A DNA stretch of 64,000 bases from an uncultured Roseobacter sp. (GCF_947491795.1 NZ_CANLKW010000003.1:372001-436000), one strand, 5' to 3'. Counted from the stretch's first letter, positions 25,028 through 34,419 are shown. Notes: generated from the letters alone by a model not told the origin. Numbers and translations are program-made.

Positions 25028-27910
25028 TTATGCTGCCCAGATTTTGCAGAGAGTGGCTTTGGTCTCCTGCATCTGGGTTACGCTGTCATAGCCATAGGTC
25101 TGTGCAAGGTTGGTTGATTCACCCAGCACATAAGGATCGGCTCCTTCGGGATACTTGCCCCTTAGGTCCTCACCTTCCCAGTGTCCGCCAAAGTGGAACG
25201 GCATAAAGGCAACGCCCGATGCGACCCGTTCGGTGACCATGGCCATAACCTTGACCTTGCCGCCTTCGGGGCCCTCGACCCAGACCTGTTCGCCGTCACG
25301 GATGCCCAGGTTGTTGGCATCGCGCGGGTTCACCTCGACAAACATGTCCTGCTGCAGTTCAGCCAGCCAGGGATTGGAGCGCGTCTCATCCCCGCCACCT
25401 TCGTACTCAACCAGACGACCGGATGTCAGGATCATCGGATAGTCAGACGAGAAGTCATTGTCCTGGATCGACTTGTACATCGTCGGCAGGCGCCAGAACT
25501 TCTTGTCCTCGTAAGTCGGATAATCTGCCACAAGGTCGCGGCGGTTGGTGTAAAGCGGCTCGCGGTGTTTTGGCACCGGATCCGGGAAGGTCCAGACAAC
25601 CGCGCGGGCCTTGGCGTTCCCGAAGGGCGCACAACCGTGCTTGATCGCGACCCGCTGAATACCGCCCGAAAGGTCGGTTTTCCAGTTGGTCTTGGGTCCG
25701 GCCACCGCGTCAATCGCTGCGCGTTCGTCCGCGGTCAGATCGCCGTCCCAGCCCAGGTCCATGAGCATCTGCATCGTGAACTCAGGATAGCCATCCTGGA
25801 TTTCTGCGCCAGGGTTGGAGACCCCTTCGGCCAGCAGATTGTCACCATCCCGCTCGACGCCAAAGCGTGCGCGGAACGCAAGACCGCCCTCAGCCACCGG
25901 CAGAGACATGTCATAAAGGTTGGGCGTTCCGGGGTGGTTCATTTCCGCAGTGCCCCAGCTCGGCCATGGCAGACCGTAATAGTCACCGTCAGCCGGTCCG
26001 CCAATGGCCCGCAGCGATGTACGGTCAAAGGTGTGCTGGTTTGCCATGTGCATTTTCAGGCGCTCAGGCGACTGCCCGGTGTACCCGATGGTCCACATGC
26101 CACGGTTAAACTCGCGGGTGATATCCTCAACGTTTGGCTCTTCACCATCCATCGCGATGTTGCGGAAGATCTTGTCGTGGAACCCGAACTTTTTAGAGAA
26201 CATCGACAGGATCGTGTGATCCGGCAGCGATTCAAACAGCGGGTCCACAACCTTGTCCCGCCACTGCAGCGACCGGTTGGATGCTGTAACAGATCCGCGT
26301 GTCTCGAACTGTGTACAGGCCGGCAGCAGGTAAACGCCGTCCGAGCGGTCCTGCATCACTGCCGTGACCGTCGGGTATGGATCAACCACGACAAGCATGT
26401 CGAGTTTCTCCATCGCCGTTTTCATTTCTTTCATCCGGGTCTGCGAGTTGGGCGCGTGACCCCAGAAGACCATGGCCCTTGTATTGTCGGGCTGATCCAT
26501 GTTCTCGGCATCTTCGAGAACACCGTCGATCCAGCGCGATACCGGAATACCAGTCTGGTTCATCATCTTCTTGTCGCCAAATTCGGCATCCGAGAATCGG
26601 CCTTTGAGCCAGTCCAGATCTTCTTCCCAGACCCGCGCCCAGTGGGCCCAGGATCCGTCGGACAGACCGTAATAGCCCGGCAGCGTGTTCGCCAGAACGC
26701 CAAGGTCGGTTGCACCCTGAACGTTGTCGTGGCCGCGGAAGATATTTGTACCACCACCGGCAGTGCCCATGTTGCCAAGCGCCAGTTGCAGGATGCAGTA
26801 CGCGCGGGTGTTGTTGTTACCGTTGGTGTGCTGGGTGCCGCCCATGCACCAGATCACCGTGCCGGGGCGGTTATTGGCCAGTGTCCGCGCGACGCGCTTG
26901 AGCTGGCTGCCCGGTGTGCCGGTAACCCGTTCAACTTCTTCAGGGTTCCACCTGGCGACCTCTTCCTTGATCTGGTCCATGCCCCAGACGCGTGTCCGGA
27001 TGAACTCCTGATCTTCCCAGCCGTTCTCAAAGATGTGGTAGAGAATGCCCCAGATCAGGGCCACGTCCGAACCGGGACGGAAGCGTACATATTCATCTGC
27101 ATGTGCGGCCGTGCGCGTAAAGCGCGGGTCGCAGACGATGAACGGCGCATTGTTCTGCTCTTTGGCTTTCAGCATGTGCAGCAGCGAGACGGGGTGCGCC
27201 TCTGCCGGGTTGCCACCAATCAGGAAGATCGCCTTGGAGTTATGGATATCATTGTAGCTGTTGGTCATGGCGCCGTAGCCCCATGTGTTCGCCACTCCGG
27301 CCACAGTCGTCGAGTGACAGATCCGCGCCTGGTGATCCACGTTGTTCGTGCCCCAGTAAGCGGCGAACTTGCGGAAGAGATAGGCCTGCTCGTTATTGGA
27401 CTTGGCAGAGCCCAGCCAATAGACAGAATCCGGTCCGCTTTCCTCGCGGATTTTCATCATGCCGTCGCCGATCTCGTCGACCGCCTGCTCCCACGAGATA
27501 CGGACCCATTCGCCGTTCTCTTTTTTCATCGGGTACTTCAGACGACGCTCCCCGTGGGCATGCTCCCGTACCGCTGCACCTTTGGCGCAGTGAGCACCAA
27601 GGTTGAACGGGCTGTCCCACCCGGGCTCTTGTCCTGTCCAGACGCCGTTTGCGACCTCTGCAACGACGGTACAGCCAACCGAGCAGTGTGTGCAGACTGA
27701 TTTGATGGTTTCAACTGCACCGCTCACGGCTGTCTGTGCAGACGCCTGCGTTACTGTTCCGCCAGTTGCGGCCACGGCGGCGAGGCCCCCGATGGCGAGA
27801 CCGGATCCGCGCAGAAATGCACGGCGGTCTACGGATGTGGATGCCGCTTCAGCGAGAATATTTGTCCGTCCCGCACGCTGGCTGACCGAGTTGGTCTTTT
27901 TCCTAAGCAT
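25028..27910 (-). CDS. fdoG: Formate dehydrogenase catalytic alpha subunit (Mo/W-bis-MGD)
   Basis: The 960-residue protein has a Tat signal (RRAFLRGSGLAIGG at about 29-42). The [4Fe-4S] site comprises Cys73, 76, 80 and 108 (CTHCSVGC). The active-site motif RICHS has Cys198-His199, where E. coli FdnG has selenocysteine. The molybdopterin domains and a C-terminal MopB-binding region (SGRLVEYEGG, NPRDANNLGIRDGEQVWV) follow. It oxidises formate to CO2 in the periplasm. No in-frame TGA is used, so selenium is not needed. Tungstate transport genes 8 kb away suggest tungsten as metal, which is inference. Confidence 0.95.
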   Translation of the reverse strand: MLRKKTNSVSQRAGRTNILAEAASTSVDRRAFLRGSGLAIGGLAAVAATGGTVTQASAQTAVSGAVETIKSVCTHCSVGCTVVAEVANGVWTGQEPGWDSPFNLGAHCAKGAAVREHAHGERRLKYPMKKENGEWVRISWEQAVDEIGDGMMKIREESGPDSVYWLGSAKSNNEQAYLFRKFAAYWGTNNVDHQARICHSTTVAGVANTWGYGAMTNSYNDIHNSKAIFLIGGNPAEAHPVSLLHMLKAKEQNNAPFIVCDPRFTRTAAHADEYVRFRPGSDVALIWGILYHIFENGWEDQEFIRTRVWGMDQIKEEVARWNPEEVERVTGTPGSQLKRVARTLANNRPGTVIWCMGGTQHTNGNNNTRAYCILQLALGNMGTAGGGTNIFRGHDNVQGATDLGVLANTLPGYYGLSDGSWAHWARVWEEDLDWLKGRFSDAEFGDKKMMNQTGIPVSRWIDGVLEDAENMDQPDNTRAMVFWGHAPNSQTRMKEMKTAMEKLDMLVVVDPYPTVTAVMQDRSDGVYLLPACTQFETRGSVTASNRSLQWRDKVVDPLFESLPDHTILSMFSKKFGFHDKIFRNIAMDGEEPNVEDITREFNRGMWTIGYTGQSPERLKMHMANQHTFDRTSLRAIGGPADGDYYGLPWPSWGTAEMNHPGTPNLYDMSLPVAEGGLAFRARFGVERDGDNLLAEGVSNPGAEIQDGYPEFTMQMLMDLGWDGDLTADERAAIDAVAGPKTNWKTDLSGGIQRVAIKHGCAPFGNAKARAVVWTFPDPVPKHREPLYTNRRDLVADYPTYEDKKFWRLPTMYKSIQDNDFSSDYPMILTSGRLVEYEGGGDETRSNPWLAELQQDMFVEVNPRDANNLGIRDGEQVWVEGPEGGKVKVMAMVTERVASGVAFMPFHFGGHWEGEDLRGKYPEGADPYVLGESTNLAQTYGYDSVTQMQETKATLCKIWAA

Positions 27911-28007
27911 ATTTTCCTCCCTTGCTGCCCCTTACAGGTGGCTGGGTTATTGATGTCTCAGCAGTCCGGCGGGGTCACTTTGTGATCTTTGCCGGGCCGC
28001 CACCTGT

Positions 28008-28199
28008 TCAGAAGCGTGTGCTTTCCAGATACGCACGGGTGTGTGCAGTATCCTGCATTTTGTCCGAGGACAGATCGACCGGAGCAGCCTCTGCAGCAGA
28101 GCCTCCCGCTGCGACCGCTGCGACGGCAGCCGGTGCGGCCGTCCCCGCCAGTTTCAGAAAATCACGGCGGCTTGCGGCGCCCTCAGTTTTCTTTGTCAT
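28008..28199 (-). CDS. Tat-signal mini-protein of formate dehydrogenase loci
   Basis: The protein has 63 residues starting at the ATG at 28199 with GGAGGAAAG upstream. SRRDFLKLAGTAAPAAVAAVAAGG is a twin-arginine signal followed by about 30 residues of soluble tail. Small Tat-signal proteins of this type are recurrent next to formate dehydrogenase genes and may assist maturation or export. The gene lies just before the alpha subunit gene. The longer in-frame ORF back to 28379 would overlap the TorD-like gene and is not the true start. Confidence 0.82.
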   Translation of the reverse strand: MTKKTEGAASRRDFLKLAGTAAPAAVAAVAAGGSAAEAAPVDLSSDKMQDTAHTRAYLESTRF

Positions 28200-28252
28200 G
28201 TCTTTCCTCCTCATAGTCTTTGTTGGGCGGCGTCCCGCCCGGTCTGCGCAGA

Positions 28253-28861
28253 TCAGTCTGCTGTCATACGAAATGCTTCGCGTTCGATTGCCATAAACTC
28301 CCGGCCAACCGCGCCAACGGACGCATAGAAAACCGACGACTTTGCGGCTTCCAGATCCGTATAGAAATGCGTGGCCCAAGGGGCGATATGGTTGTTAAAA
28401 AAGGTGCGCTGCTGGTCGAGTGTAGCCGCATTGCCAAACCGGCCCACAATCATGCCTGCCATCATCTCCATCAGCGACGCGATGCTGTCTTCCGGCTCGA
28501 ACACATTGTCCGAACGCGTCATCTGGTGCGCCAGCATGTCCTGACGCAGCCTGGCCAGCGGCTTTTCGTTCAGAAACCCGGTGAGATAGTAGCTGGCATA
28601 GGGCAACAGCTCGCCCCGGCCAAGCCCGATGAACAATGCGTTGAATTCGCGCTCAACCGCCTTTGGTTTGCTGGCTCTCGCAACGCGCGCCAGACCGGAA
28701 ACGGCCTCTCCCAGCCCGCTGCTGTCACCGCTCAGGCCCGCTGTCTGATCCAGCGTTCCCTGATCAGCAGGCCGCGCCAGCAGCAATCCCAGAAAATTGT
28801 AGAGATCAGCGCGCAGCCGGTCTTCTGCGGTCACTTCGGGGGTTTGCACCTGCGCGGTCAT
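28253..28861 (-). CDS. TorD/DmsD-family molybdoenzyme chaperone
   Basis: This 202-residue all-helical protein has features of the TorD family: RADLYNFLGLLLARP at the start, EREFNALFIGLGRGELLPYASYYLTG in the centre and LGRGELLP-type conserved turn. These chaperones bind the Tat signal of molybdo/tungsto-enzymes and hold back export until the cofactor is inserted. Its location before the Tat mini-protein and alpha subunit points to formate dehydrogenase as client. The start overlaps the end of the DUF3306 gene by four bases. Confidence 0.88.
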   Translation of the reverse strand: MTAQVQTPEVTAEDRLRADLYNFLGLLLARPADQGTLDQTAGLSGDSSGLGEAVSGLARVARASKPKAVEREFNALFIGLGRGELLPYASYYLTGFLNEKPLARLRQDMLAHQMTRSDNVFEPEDSIASLMEMMAGMIVGRFGNAATLDQQRTFFNNHIAPWATHFYTDLEAAKSSVFYASVGAVGREFMAIEREAFRMTAD

Positions 28862-29481
28862 ACAGTTGCCTCCTCAAACCGGAAGGCCATACGCCGGCGC
28901 GGGGCCGCATCTTCTGACGTGGGCGGGCTGTTTTCGATGGCCGGCTGCTCCGGGACAGCTTCCTGCGGCGCAGCATCTGCAACGGTTTCTGCTTCTGCTG
29001 CCTCATCCGCCGGCGAAAGCTGATCATCCGCTTCTGGCTGCGGCAGATCCTCTTCATTGATGGCTGCCAGTGCTTCGCGTTCCTGACGCTCCATCTCCTC
29101 GACGTGAGCCAGCATACCCTTGCCAACCTGATAGGCGGTCTTGATCACCTGGCCCGTCATGCCGATCGTGTAGTCGTCGTCATATTCATTCAGCCCGTCC
29201 ACGTTGGCGAGAACCGGATTGCTGCGCCAAAGTTTTCTCAGGGCGATCTTGCGGAAACGTTCCGGCACCTCCTGCGCCATGAAAACCGAAAAGTCATCGC
29301 CTTCTTTCAGCGTTGCCGGGTCTGGCAGGTTCAGACTGGCCAGAAGCTCAGTATCGTCCCGCCCGGCATATTCGGCCTCGCGCGATTGCGCGGCAGCATT
29401 TTCTGCTGATTTCTCTTCGGCCTGCGCCTCTGCGGCAACAGCGGCCTTGCGCCTTTCCCAGAATGAGACGGTTGCGTTCAT
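28858..29481 (-). CDS. DUF3306-family protein
   Basis: A 207-residue soluble protein. The N-terminal part (FWERRKAAVAAEAQA) is basic and helical. The middle contains the family-like block VPERFRKIALRKLWRSNPVLANVDGLNEYDDDY, and the last 70 residues are acidic and Ala-rich, likely disordered. DUF3306 genes are found with DUF3305, TorD and formate dehydrogenase genes, and I assign it by that pattern and the central motif. The molecular role is unknown. It overlaps both neighbours by four bases, indicating coupled translation. Confidence 0.82.
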   Translation of the reverse strand: MNATVSFWERRKAAVAAEAQAEEKSAENAAAQSREAEYAGRDDTELLASLNLPDPATLKEGDDFSVFMAQEVPERFRKIALRKLWRSNPVLANVDGLNEYDDDYTIGMTGQVIKTAYQVGKGMLAHVEEMERQEREALAAINEEDLPQPEADDQLSPADEAAEAETVADAAPQEAVPEQPAIENSPPTSEDAAPRRRMAFRFEEATV

Positions 29482-30050
29482 TCTGACACCGCCTTCAGGC
29501 GGACTGGTGCGCGATAGACATCACTGGTCTGAGAAATCCGCGCGTCCCCGATGCCATTCACCGGTTTACCTGCGCCCGCTTTATCACGGCGCCGTTTCAC
29601 AAAGGGCTCTTCGACGTGATGTGCGTCCACAAAGCCGCGCACCCAGGCCAGAACTGCCGGGGGCATCGGCACCTTCTCGACAATCTCTTCACCGGAATCG
29701 GCGTAGTCCTGCGCCTCGTAGGGAGATGCGGTGATCTGCACCACTTCCAAAGGCGTATCCGTCTCTGCCGCGAGTGGCGTCCGGAGCACAACATAAAGAG
29801 ATGGATGCGCGGTGCCGAGCTCATGCGTATAGGCTTCTGTGTCGGAAACATAGAGCCACACATCGCAGGTCTGCGCATGGTACTCGGACACATCGCCTTC
29901 AGAGCGAAGCAGTTTCCAGTCGGCAGGTGCGGCACCAGGCAGGACATCGGTTGCTTTCCATACCCACGCAGCCCAACGCGTCACGCCCGGCGTGCGGCGC
30001 ATGACAACTCCCATCGGCATTGACTGCGAATTTGGATAGGCTACACCCAA
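29478..30050 (-). CDS. DUF3305-family protein
   Basis: The 190-residue soluble protein starts with MPMGVVMRRTPGVTRWA, the typical opening of DUF3305 proteins, and has VVQITASPYEAQDYADSG and VPMPPAVLAWVRGFVDAHHVEEPFVKR-type segments later. It is the first gene of the minus-strand formate dehydrogenase operon. The TTG at 30050 has AGGGAA upstream; an ATG at 30020 is a possible alternative. Function unknown; the conserved neighbourhood suggests a part in formate dehydrogenase assembly or electron transfer. Confidence 0.82.
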   Translation of the reverse strand: MGVAYPNSQSMPMGVVMRRTPGVTRWAAWVWKATDVLPGAAPADWKLLRSEGDVSEYHAQTCDVWLYVSDTEAYTHELGTAHPSLYVVLRTPLAAETDTPLEVVQITASPYEAQDYADSGEEIVEKVPMPPAVLAWVRGFVDAHHVEEPFVKRRRDKAGAGKPVNGIGDARISQTSDVYRAPVRLKAVSE

Positions 30051-30378
30051 TTTCGTTCCCTGTATTCTGTGTGTCCCTCACCCTAGCAAATCGTACGCGT
30101 TATCCCAGAAAAAATTGCATGCATCTGCACACATTCACGCGCCCTGATGAACTATGCACCCGGCTCACTGCGTCAGAGCCATGATTCAAAGGCGGAAACG
30201 GCAAATGCGCTGCGCCCTTTCCGGGTGGAAATATAATGCACACAATCAAAGCTATCCATGTTTTGCGTCTTTTGGTGCTCGAATCCTGTTTACCTCCGGC
30301 TCCAGACCTGAATAGCTGTGCAGCGTCGCGCCACCGGGAGGAGGATTTCCCTGCGGACCGGCAAAACAGGGAGAGGAC
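30051..30378. promoter_or_regulatory. Divergent promoter region of the formate dehydrogenase operon and polyferredoxin gene
   Basis: The 328-base gap separates the two divergent operons, so it must hold both promoters. I see scattered AT-rich patches (about 30100-30112 and 30225-30270) and a GC-rich stretch before the GAGAGGAC ribosome site of the polyferredoxin gene. No defined operator, riboswitch or small ORF stands out. Confidence 0.4.
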
Positions 30379-32331
30379 ATGAGCACCAAACTGATCCTGT
30401 GTGACTGCCTGGGCAGCCAGTCGCCCGACGCAGATGTGATTTCGCGCGTGACCGGGCTGGAATGTGCGGGCACGCTTTCTGACGCCTGTGGCAAACAGAT
30501 CGATCACACCGCGCGGCTGATGCAGGACGGCGATGTGATGATCGCCTGCCAGCAGATGGCGCGGCTTTTCAGTGATCTGGCCGATGAGGTAAATGTCCCG
30601 ACACCCGCTTTTGTTGATCTGCGCGACCGCGCAGGGTGGAGTGAAGAAGCAACAGCCGCACAGCCGAAAACCGCCGCTCTGGTTGCCGAAGCGCTGTTGC
30701 CGCGACCGGCTGAGAAGACGCTGGATATCTCCTCCGAGGGTCTGTGCCTGATAACCGGACCGGCAGAGGCGGCTCTGGCCGCTGCCGCCGAACTCAGCGC
30801 GACATTGCCCGTAACTGTCCTTACAGACACGCCTGGAACGGTTGATCCGGCTGCATCTTTTGATGTTGTGGCTGGAAGTATCGGACGCGCCACCGGATCG
30901 CTGGGCCGGTTCAGCCTGCGGATCGATGCCTTCCGGCAACCTGTGCACGGCGGGCGTGGCGATACTGTCTGGACGGAGCCGCGTGACGGTGCCATGACCG
31001 AATGCGATATTCTGCTTGATCTGTCAGGAGACGCGCCGCGCTTCAGCGCACATGAAAAGCGGGACGGATACCTGCGGGCGGACCCGCGCAACCCTGCCGA
31101 TGTGTCGCGCGCGCTGCTGGAAGCGGCGCAGCTGACCGGCACCTTTGAAAAGCCTCTCTATGTGCGGCTTGAAGCTTCGCTCTGCGCCCATTCGCGGGCA
31201 GAAAAACCGGCCTGCTCCAAATGCCTGAATGTATGCCCGACAGGTGCAATCACATCGGCAGGAGAGCATGTGGCGATTGATCCGCTGATCTGCGCGGGCT
31301 GTGGCGCGTGCTCTGCTCTTTGCCCTTCGGGTGCGATCACATATGACGCCCCGCCGGTTGCGACCGTTTTCTCACGGCTGAATACACTCGCCTCAACTTT
31401 TCGCAAAGCCGGTGGAACAGATCCGCGTTTGCTGGTGCATGACGCGCACGGCGGCGAAATGATTTCTCTGGCGGCGCGCTGGGGTCGCGGGTTGCCCGCG
31501 GATGTTATCCCGCTTGAGGTCAATGCCCTTGCTGGTTTTGGACACGCGGAAATGCTTGCGGCGCTGGCCTGCGGCTTTACATCTGTCAGCATCCTGCCTG
31601 CGCCGAAAACCGAACGGGCCGTTGTGCAATCCGAAATGGACCTGGCAAACGCTGTCTCAGGCGGGCACCGGGTCCGTCTGCTGGACCTGAATGACCCTGA
31701 CGCGCTGAGCGACGCCCTTTATAATGCTGAGCGACCTGCTTTGTCCCACGATCCGGTATTGCCTATGGGCACACGCCGCCAGGTCACGCGACTGGCTGCC
31801 AAAACGCTTCAACCCGACGCCGAACTGCTCGCTTTGCCGGCAGAGGCACCCTACGGTGCTGTACTGGTCGACACAGATGCCTGCACATTGTGCCTGGCCT
31901 GTGTATCGCTGTGCCCGTCGGGCGCGCTCGGCGACAACGCTGACCTGCCTCAGCTGAGGTTTCAGGAGGACGCCTGTCTGCAATGCGGGCTGTGCAGCAA
32001 TGTGTGCCCGGAAAAAGCGATAACGCTGGAGCCGCGCCTGAACCTGACGGATGAGGCCTTTAGCCAAAAGGTCCTGCACGAAGAGGAACCCTTTGCCTGC
32101 GTTGAGTGCGGAACGCTCTTTGGCACGAAATCTACCGTTGAGCGGATTATGGAAAAGCTGGCAGGCAACCATCACATGTTTGCCACAACAGACGCGGCGC
32201 GCATGATCCAGATGTGTGATAACTGCCGCATCCAGGCGCAGTTCCACTCTGAAAACAACCCGTTCTCAGGCGGCGAAAAACCAAAGGTGCGCACGACCGA
32301 CGACTATCTGAGCAAACGCAGGGATCACTGA
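30379..32331 (+). CDS. Polyferredoxin, four [4Fe-4S] motifs with unrecognised N-terminal domain
   Basis: The 650-residue soluble protein has two pairs of ferredoxin motifs. CSKCLNVCPTGAI and CAGCGACSALCPSGAI lie near residues 275-325, and CTLCLACVSLCPSGAL and CLQCGLCSNVCPEKAI near 505-560. A further Cys set follows (CVECGTLFG, CDNC). The N-terminal 270 residues include three CxC-like positions (LCDCLGS, CACQQ-type) and resemble the ferredoxin-associated part of heterodisulfide-type or formate-dehydrogenase accessory proteins. Its role is likely electron transfer to or from formate dehydrogenase or cofactor reduction. It is divergent from that operon and convergent with the cytochrome hybrid. 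Confidence 0.82.
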   Translation: MSTKLILCDCLGSQSPDADVISRVTGLECAGTLSDACGKQIDHTARLMQDGDVMIACQQMARLFSDLADEVNVPTPAFVDLRDRAGWSEEATAAQPKTAALVAEALLPRPAEKTLDISSEGLCLITGPAEAALAAAAELSATLPVTVLTDTPGTVDPAASFDVVAGSIGRATGSLGRFSLRIDAFRQPVHGGRGDTVWTEPRDGAMTECDILLDLSGDAPRFSAHEKRDGYLRADPRNPADVSRALLEAAQLTGTFEKPLYVRLEASLCAHSRAEKPACSKCLNVCPTGAITSAGEHVAIDPLICAGCGACSALCPSGAITYDAPPVATVFSRLNTLASTFRKAGGTDPRLLVHDAHGGEMISLAARWGRGLPADVIPLEVNALAGFGHAEMLAALACGFTSVSILPAPKTERAVVQSEMDLANAVSGGHRVRLLDLNDPDALSDALYNAERPALSHDPVLPMGTRRQVTRLAAKTLQPDAELLALPAEAPYGAVLVDTDACTLCLACVSLCPSGALGDNADLPQLRFQEDACLQCGLCSNVCPEKAITLEPRLNLTDEAFSQKVLHEEEPFACVECGTLFGTKSTVERIMEKLAGNHHMFATTDAARMIQMCDNCRIQAQFHSENNPFSGGEKPKVRTTDDYLSKRRDH

Positions 32332-33059
32332 AGTTGCAGCGGAGCGCCCAGATCGGCCGGGCTCACGCCCGACATATAGGCGAGGATCGCCTCCAGATCG
32401 TCGACCGTCAGTTCGACCGGCACGATCGGCGGCGGCAGGGACGGGTCAAAGGGATCGGTCACGCCGTCAATCTGCGTAAAGCTGGGGTGGGGATTGAGCA
32501 GGTGGAAATTTGCAAACCGCCGGTCCCAGTCACTGAAGCCGCGCAGAACGCGGAACGAGGGTGTGGACCCCATGCCGTTCATCCTGTTGCTTTCGTTGAT
32601 CACATGGCATCTGCCACACAGCGAGAGCGAGAGCTTTTCGCCCCTGACACTGTCGCCGTCAAAAGAAACCTCAATCTCGACTTTTGCCGCCGTCAGCTCG
32701 GCCGAATAGGTCGTACCATCTTGTGCCGTGAAACTCTCGATGGTGCGCTTGCCCACATCAGAACGCAGCCAGTCCAGAAAACGAACAGCGCGCGGATCAC
32801 CGTTGTGCTCCAGCCCCCAGCGTTGCGCGGGCCCCTGGAATACGGCTGTTCCGCCGGACGTGAGTTGCATCTCGGACGCCTCGCCCGGCCCGACGCGGGT
32901 GATCCGCACAGATGTCTTGAGCGAAAAGCGCGGGACGAGATACTGCGCCAGACCGGAAACCTCCAAAGCCTCTGGTACGGAAAGCCGCAACTCTTCAGCT
33001 GTCAGCGCACCGGGCAGCAGACCCACAGTGCAGACAACCGCCCCGATCCATCTCCGCAT
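32325..33059 (-). CDS. Periplasmic cytochrome c fused to a shortened TupA-like domain
   Basis: The 244-residue protein has a signal peptide (about 1-20). Residues 21-115 resemble the first and last strands of the tungstate receptor TupA encoded at 35615-36421 (shared EE-L-V, SGL, LP and a Trp-Leu ... Ile ... T pattern) but lack the middle ligand-binding part. The C-terminal half has one heme c site, CGRCH, and a following TVDDLEAILAYMSG helix as in class I cytochromes, with a possible distal Met. It could be a heme sensor or electron carrier tied to the periplasmic formate dehydrogenase. The TupA relation is by eye and tentative; the cytochrome part is firm. It overlaps the polyferredoxin gene end to end by seven bases. 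Confidence 0.75.
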   Translation of the reverse strand: MRRWIGAVVCTVGLLPGALTAEELRLSVPEALEVSGLAQYLVPRFSLKTSVRITRVGPGEASEMQLTSGGTAVFQGPAQRWGLEHNGDPRAVRFLDWLRSDVGKRTIESFTAQDGTTYSAELTAAKVEIEVSFDGDSVRGEKLSLSLCGRCHVINESNRMNGMGSTPSFRVLRGFSDWDRRFANFHLLNPHPSFTQIDGVTDPFDPSLPPPIVPVELTVDDLEAILAYMSGVSPADLGAPLQLQ

Positions 33060-33153
33060 GCCGCGCCTCCTGTGCTGCCCCTATTGCACACAGCCTAGGC
33101 GGGCGTTTTATCCACCGTCAAGTTTTCATCCTGATCTCGAAAAGGACCACACC

Positions 33154-33351
33154 ATGTCAGAAGACTTCAACATGTCGATGCGCAAATTCCTCAAACAGGT
33201 CGGTGTGACCTCGCAGCAGGCGATCGAGGAAGCGATGCGCAACGCCGGTGACACCACCGGAAAAACCTATGAAGCCCGCGTCGTTCTTACCATCGACGGG
33301 CTGGATATTGAACACGTTGTAACAGGCCAGATCACGGGTGGGCAGGGATAA
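33154..33351 (+). CDS. Small DUF6494-like protein
   Basis: A 65-residue protein with a helical N-terminus (NMSMRKFLKQVGVTSQQAIE) and a short beta C-terminus that mentions no motif for metal or cofactor. It starts at the ATG at 33154 with an AAGGA-type site, and its stop abuts the ATG of the Mrp gene. The resemblance to the DUF6494 family is from memory. Small proteins of this kind next to Mrp in formate dehydrogenase loci suggest a shared assembly role. Confidence 0.65.
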   Translation: MSEDFNMSMRKFLKQVGVTSQQAIEEAMRNAGDTTGKTYEARVVLTIDGLDIEHVVTGQITGGQG

Positions 33352-34419
33352 ATGAGTGTCACCCGTGAGGCGGTGCTGGCCGCACTGAAAGAAATTGAAG
33401 ATCCGGTCAGCGGCTCTGATCTGATGTCTGCAGGCCTGGTCAAAGCGCTGACGGTGGGCGACGATGGAGCGGTGCGTTTTGTGGTGGAAGTGCCGCCGTC
33501 ACAGGCCGAAACATATACCAAAGTGCGGGACACCGCCGAGGCCGCACTCAGGGGCCTGGGTGCAGAAAACGTTTCGGTTGTGCTGACAGCGCACAGCAGC
33601 CCGGCAGCCCCGCCCGATCTGAAACCGCAACGCAGCGCTGAACCCTCCGGCCCGCAGAAAGTACCCGGCGTCGACAGGATCATCGCGATTGCCTCCGGCA
33701 AAGGTGGCGTGGGTAAATCCACGGTATCGTCGAACATTGCCTGTGCGCTGGCCGCAGAAGGCCGCCGCGTCGGCCTGCTGGACGCTGATGTCTACGGGCC
33801 GTCGCAGCCGCGTATGCTGGGCGTATCGGGCCGTCCTGCCTCGCCCGACGGTAAGACAATTCTGCCGATGCGCAATTTTGGTGTAACCATGATGTCCATC
33901 GGCCTGATGACCAACGATGATCAGGCAACGGTCTGGCGCGGTCCGATGCTGATGGGTGCGCTGCAGCAGATGATGAACCAGGTGCAATGGGGCGCGCTGG
34001 ACGTGCTGATTGTGGATCTGCCGCCGGGAACAGGCGATGTGCAGATGACCCTCGCACAGAAATTTCATGTGGATGGTGCTGTTGTTGTCTCCACACCTCA
34101 GGACGTGGCGCTTCTGGATGCGCGCAAGGGCATTGACATGTTCAACCAGCTGGGCACGCCCATTCTGGGTATGATCGAGAATATGTCGACGCATATCTGC
34201 TCCAGCTGCGGGCACGAAGAGCACGTGTTCGGACATGGTGGCGTGGCCGCCGAAGCCGAGAAAATAGGTGTACCTCTGCTGGCCGAAATACCGCTGCATC
34301 TGGACATCCGGATCGCAGCCGACGGAGGCGCGCCCATCGTCGTCTCAAAACCTGACAGCCCGCAAGCGACAGCTTTCCGGGATGTGGCAAAGCGGCTGAT
34401 CGCTGACGGCAAGGCATGA
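33352..34419 (+). CDS. mrp: Mrp/NBP35-family P-loop Fe-S carrier ATPase
   Basis: The 355-residue protein has an N-terminal MIP18-like domain (about 1-80), a deviant Walker A KGGVGKST near residue 115, DADVYGPSQPRM, VDLPPGTGDVQMT and the C-terminal cluster-binding ICSSCGHEEHVFG (CxxC-type). Mrp proteins bind and transfer [4Fe-4S] clusters to apo-enzymes. Here it lies among genes for iron-sulfur-rich formate dehydrogenase and may be a dedicated paralogue or the housekeeping one. It overlaps the next gene by four bases. Confidence 0.93.
   Translation: MSVTREAVLAALKEIEDPVSGSDLMSAGLVKALTVGDDGAVRFVVEVPPSQAETYTKVRDTAEAALRGLGAENVSVVLTAHSSPAAPPDLKPQRSAEPSGPQKVPGVDRIIAIASGKGGVGKSTVSSNIACALAAEGRRVGLLDADVYGPSQPRMLGVSGRPASPDGKTILPMRNFGVTMMSIGLMTNDDQATVWRGPMLMGALQQMMNQVQWGALDVLIVDLPPGTGDVQMTLAQKFHVDGAVVVSTPQDVALLDARKGIDMFNQLGTPILGMIENMSTHICSSCGHEEHVFGHGGVAAEAEKIGVPLLAEIPLHLDIRIAADGGAPIVVSKPDSPQATAFRDVAKRLIADGKA

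Noticed and set aside
25181..27700. Very long plus-strand open frame opposite the formate dehydrogenase alpha gene
   Set aside because: It lies wholly antisense to a clear Mo/W enzyme gene, and its composition (many His, Arg, Val) reflects the codon use of the other strand.
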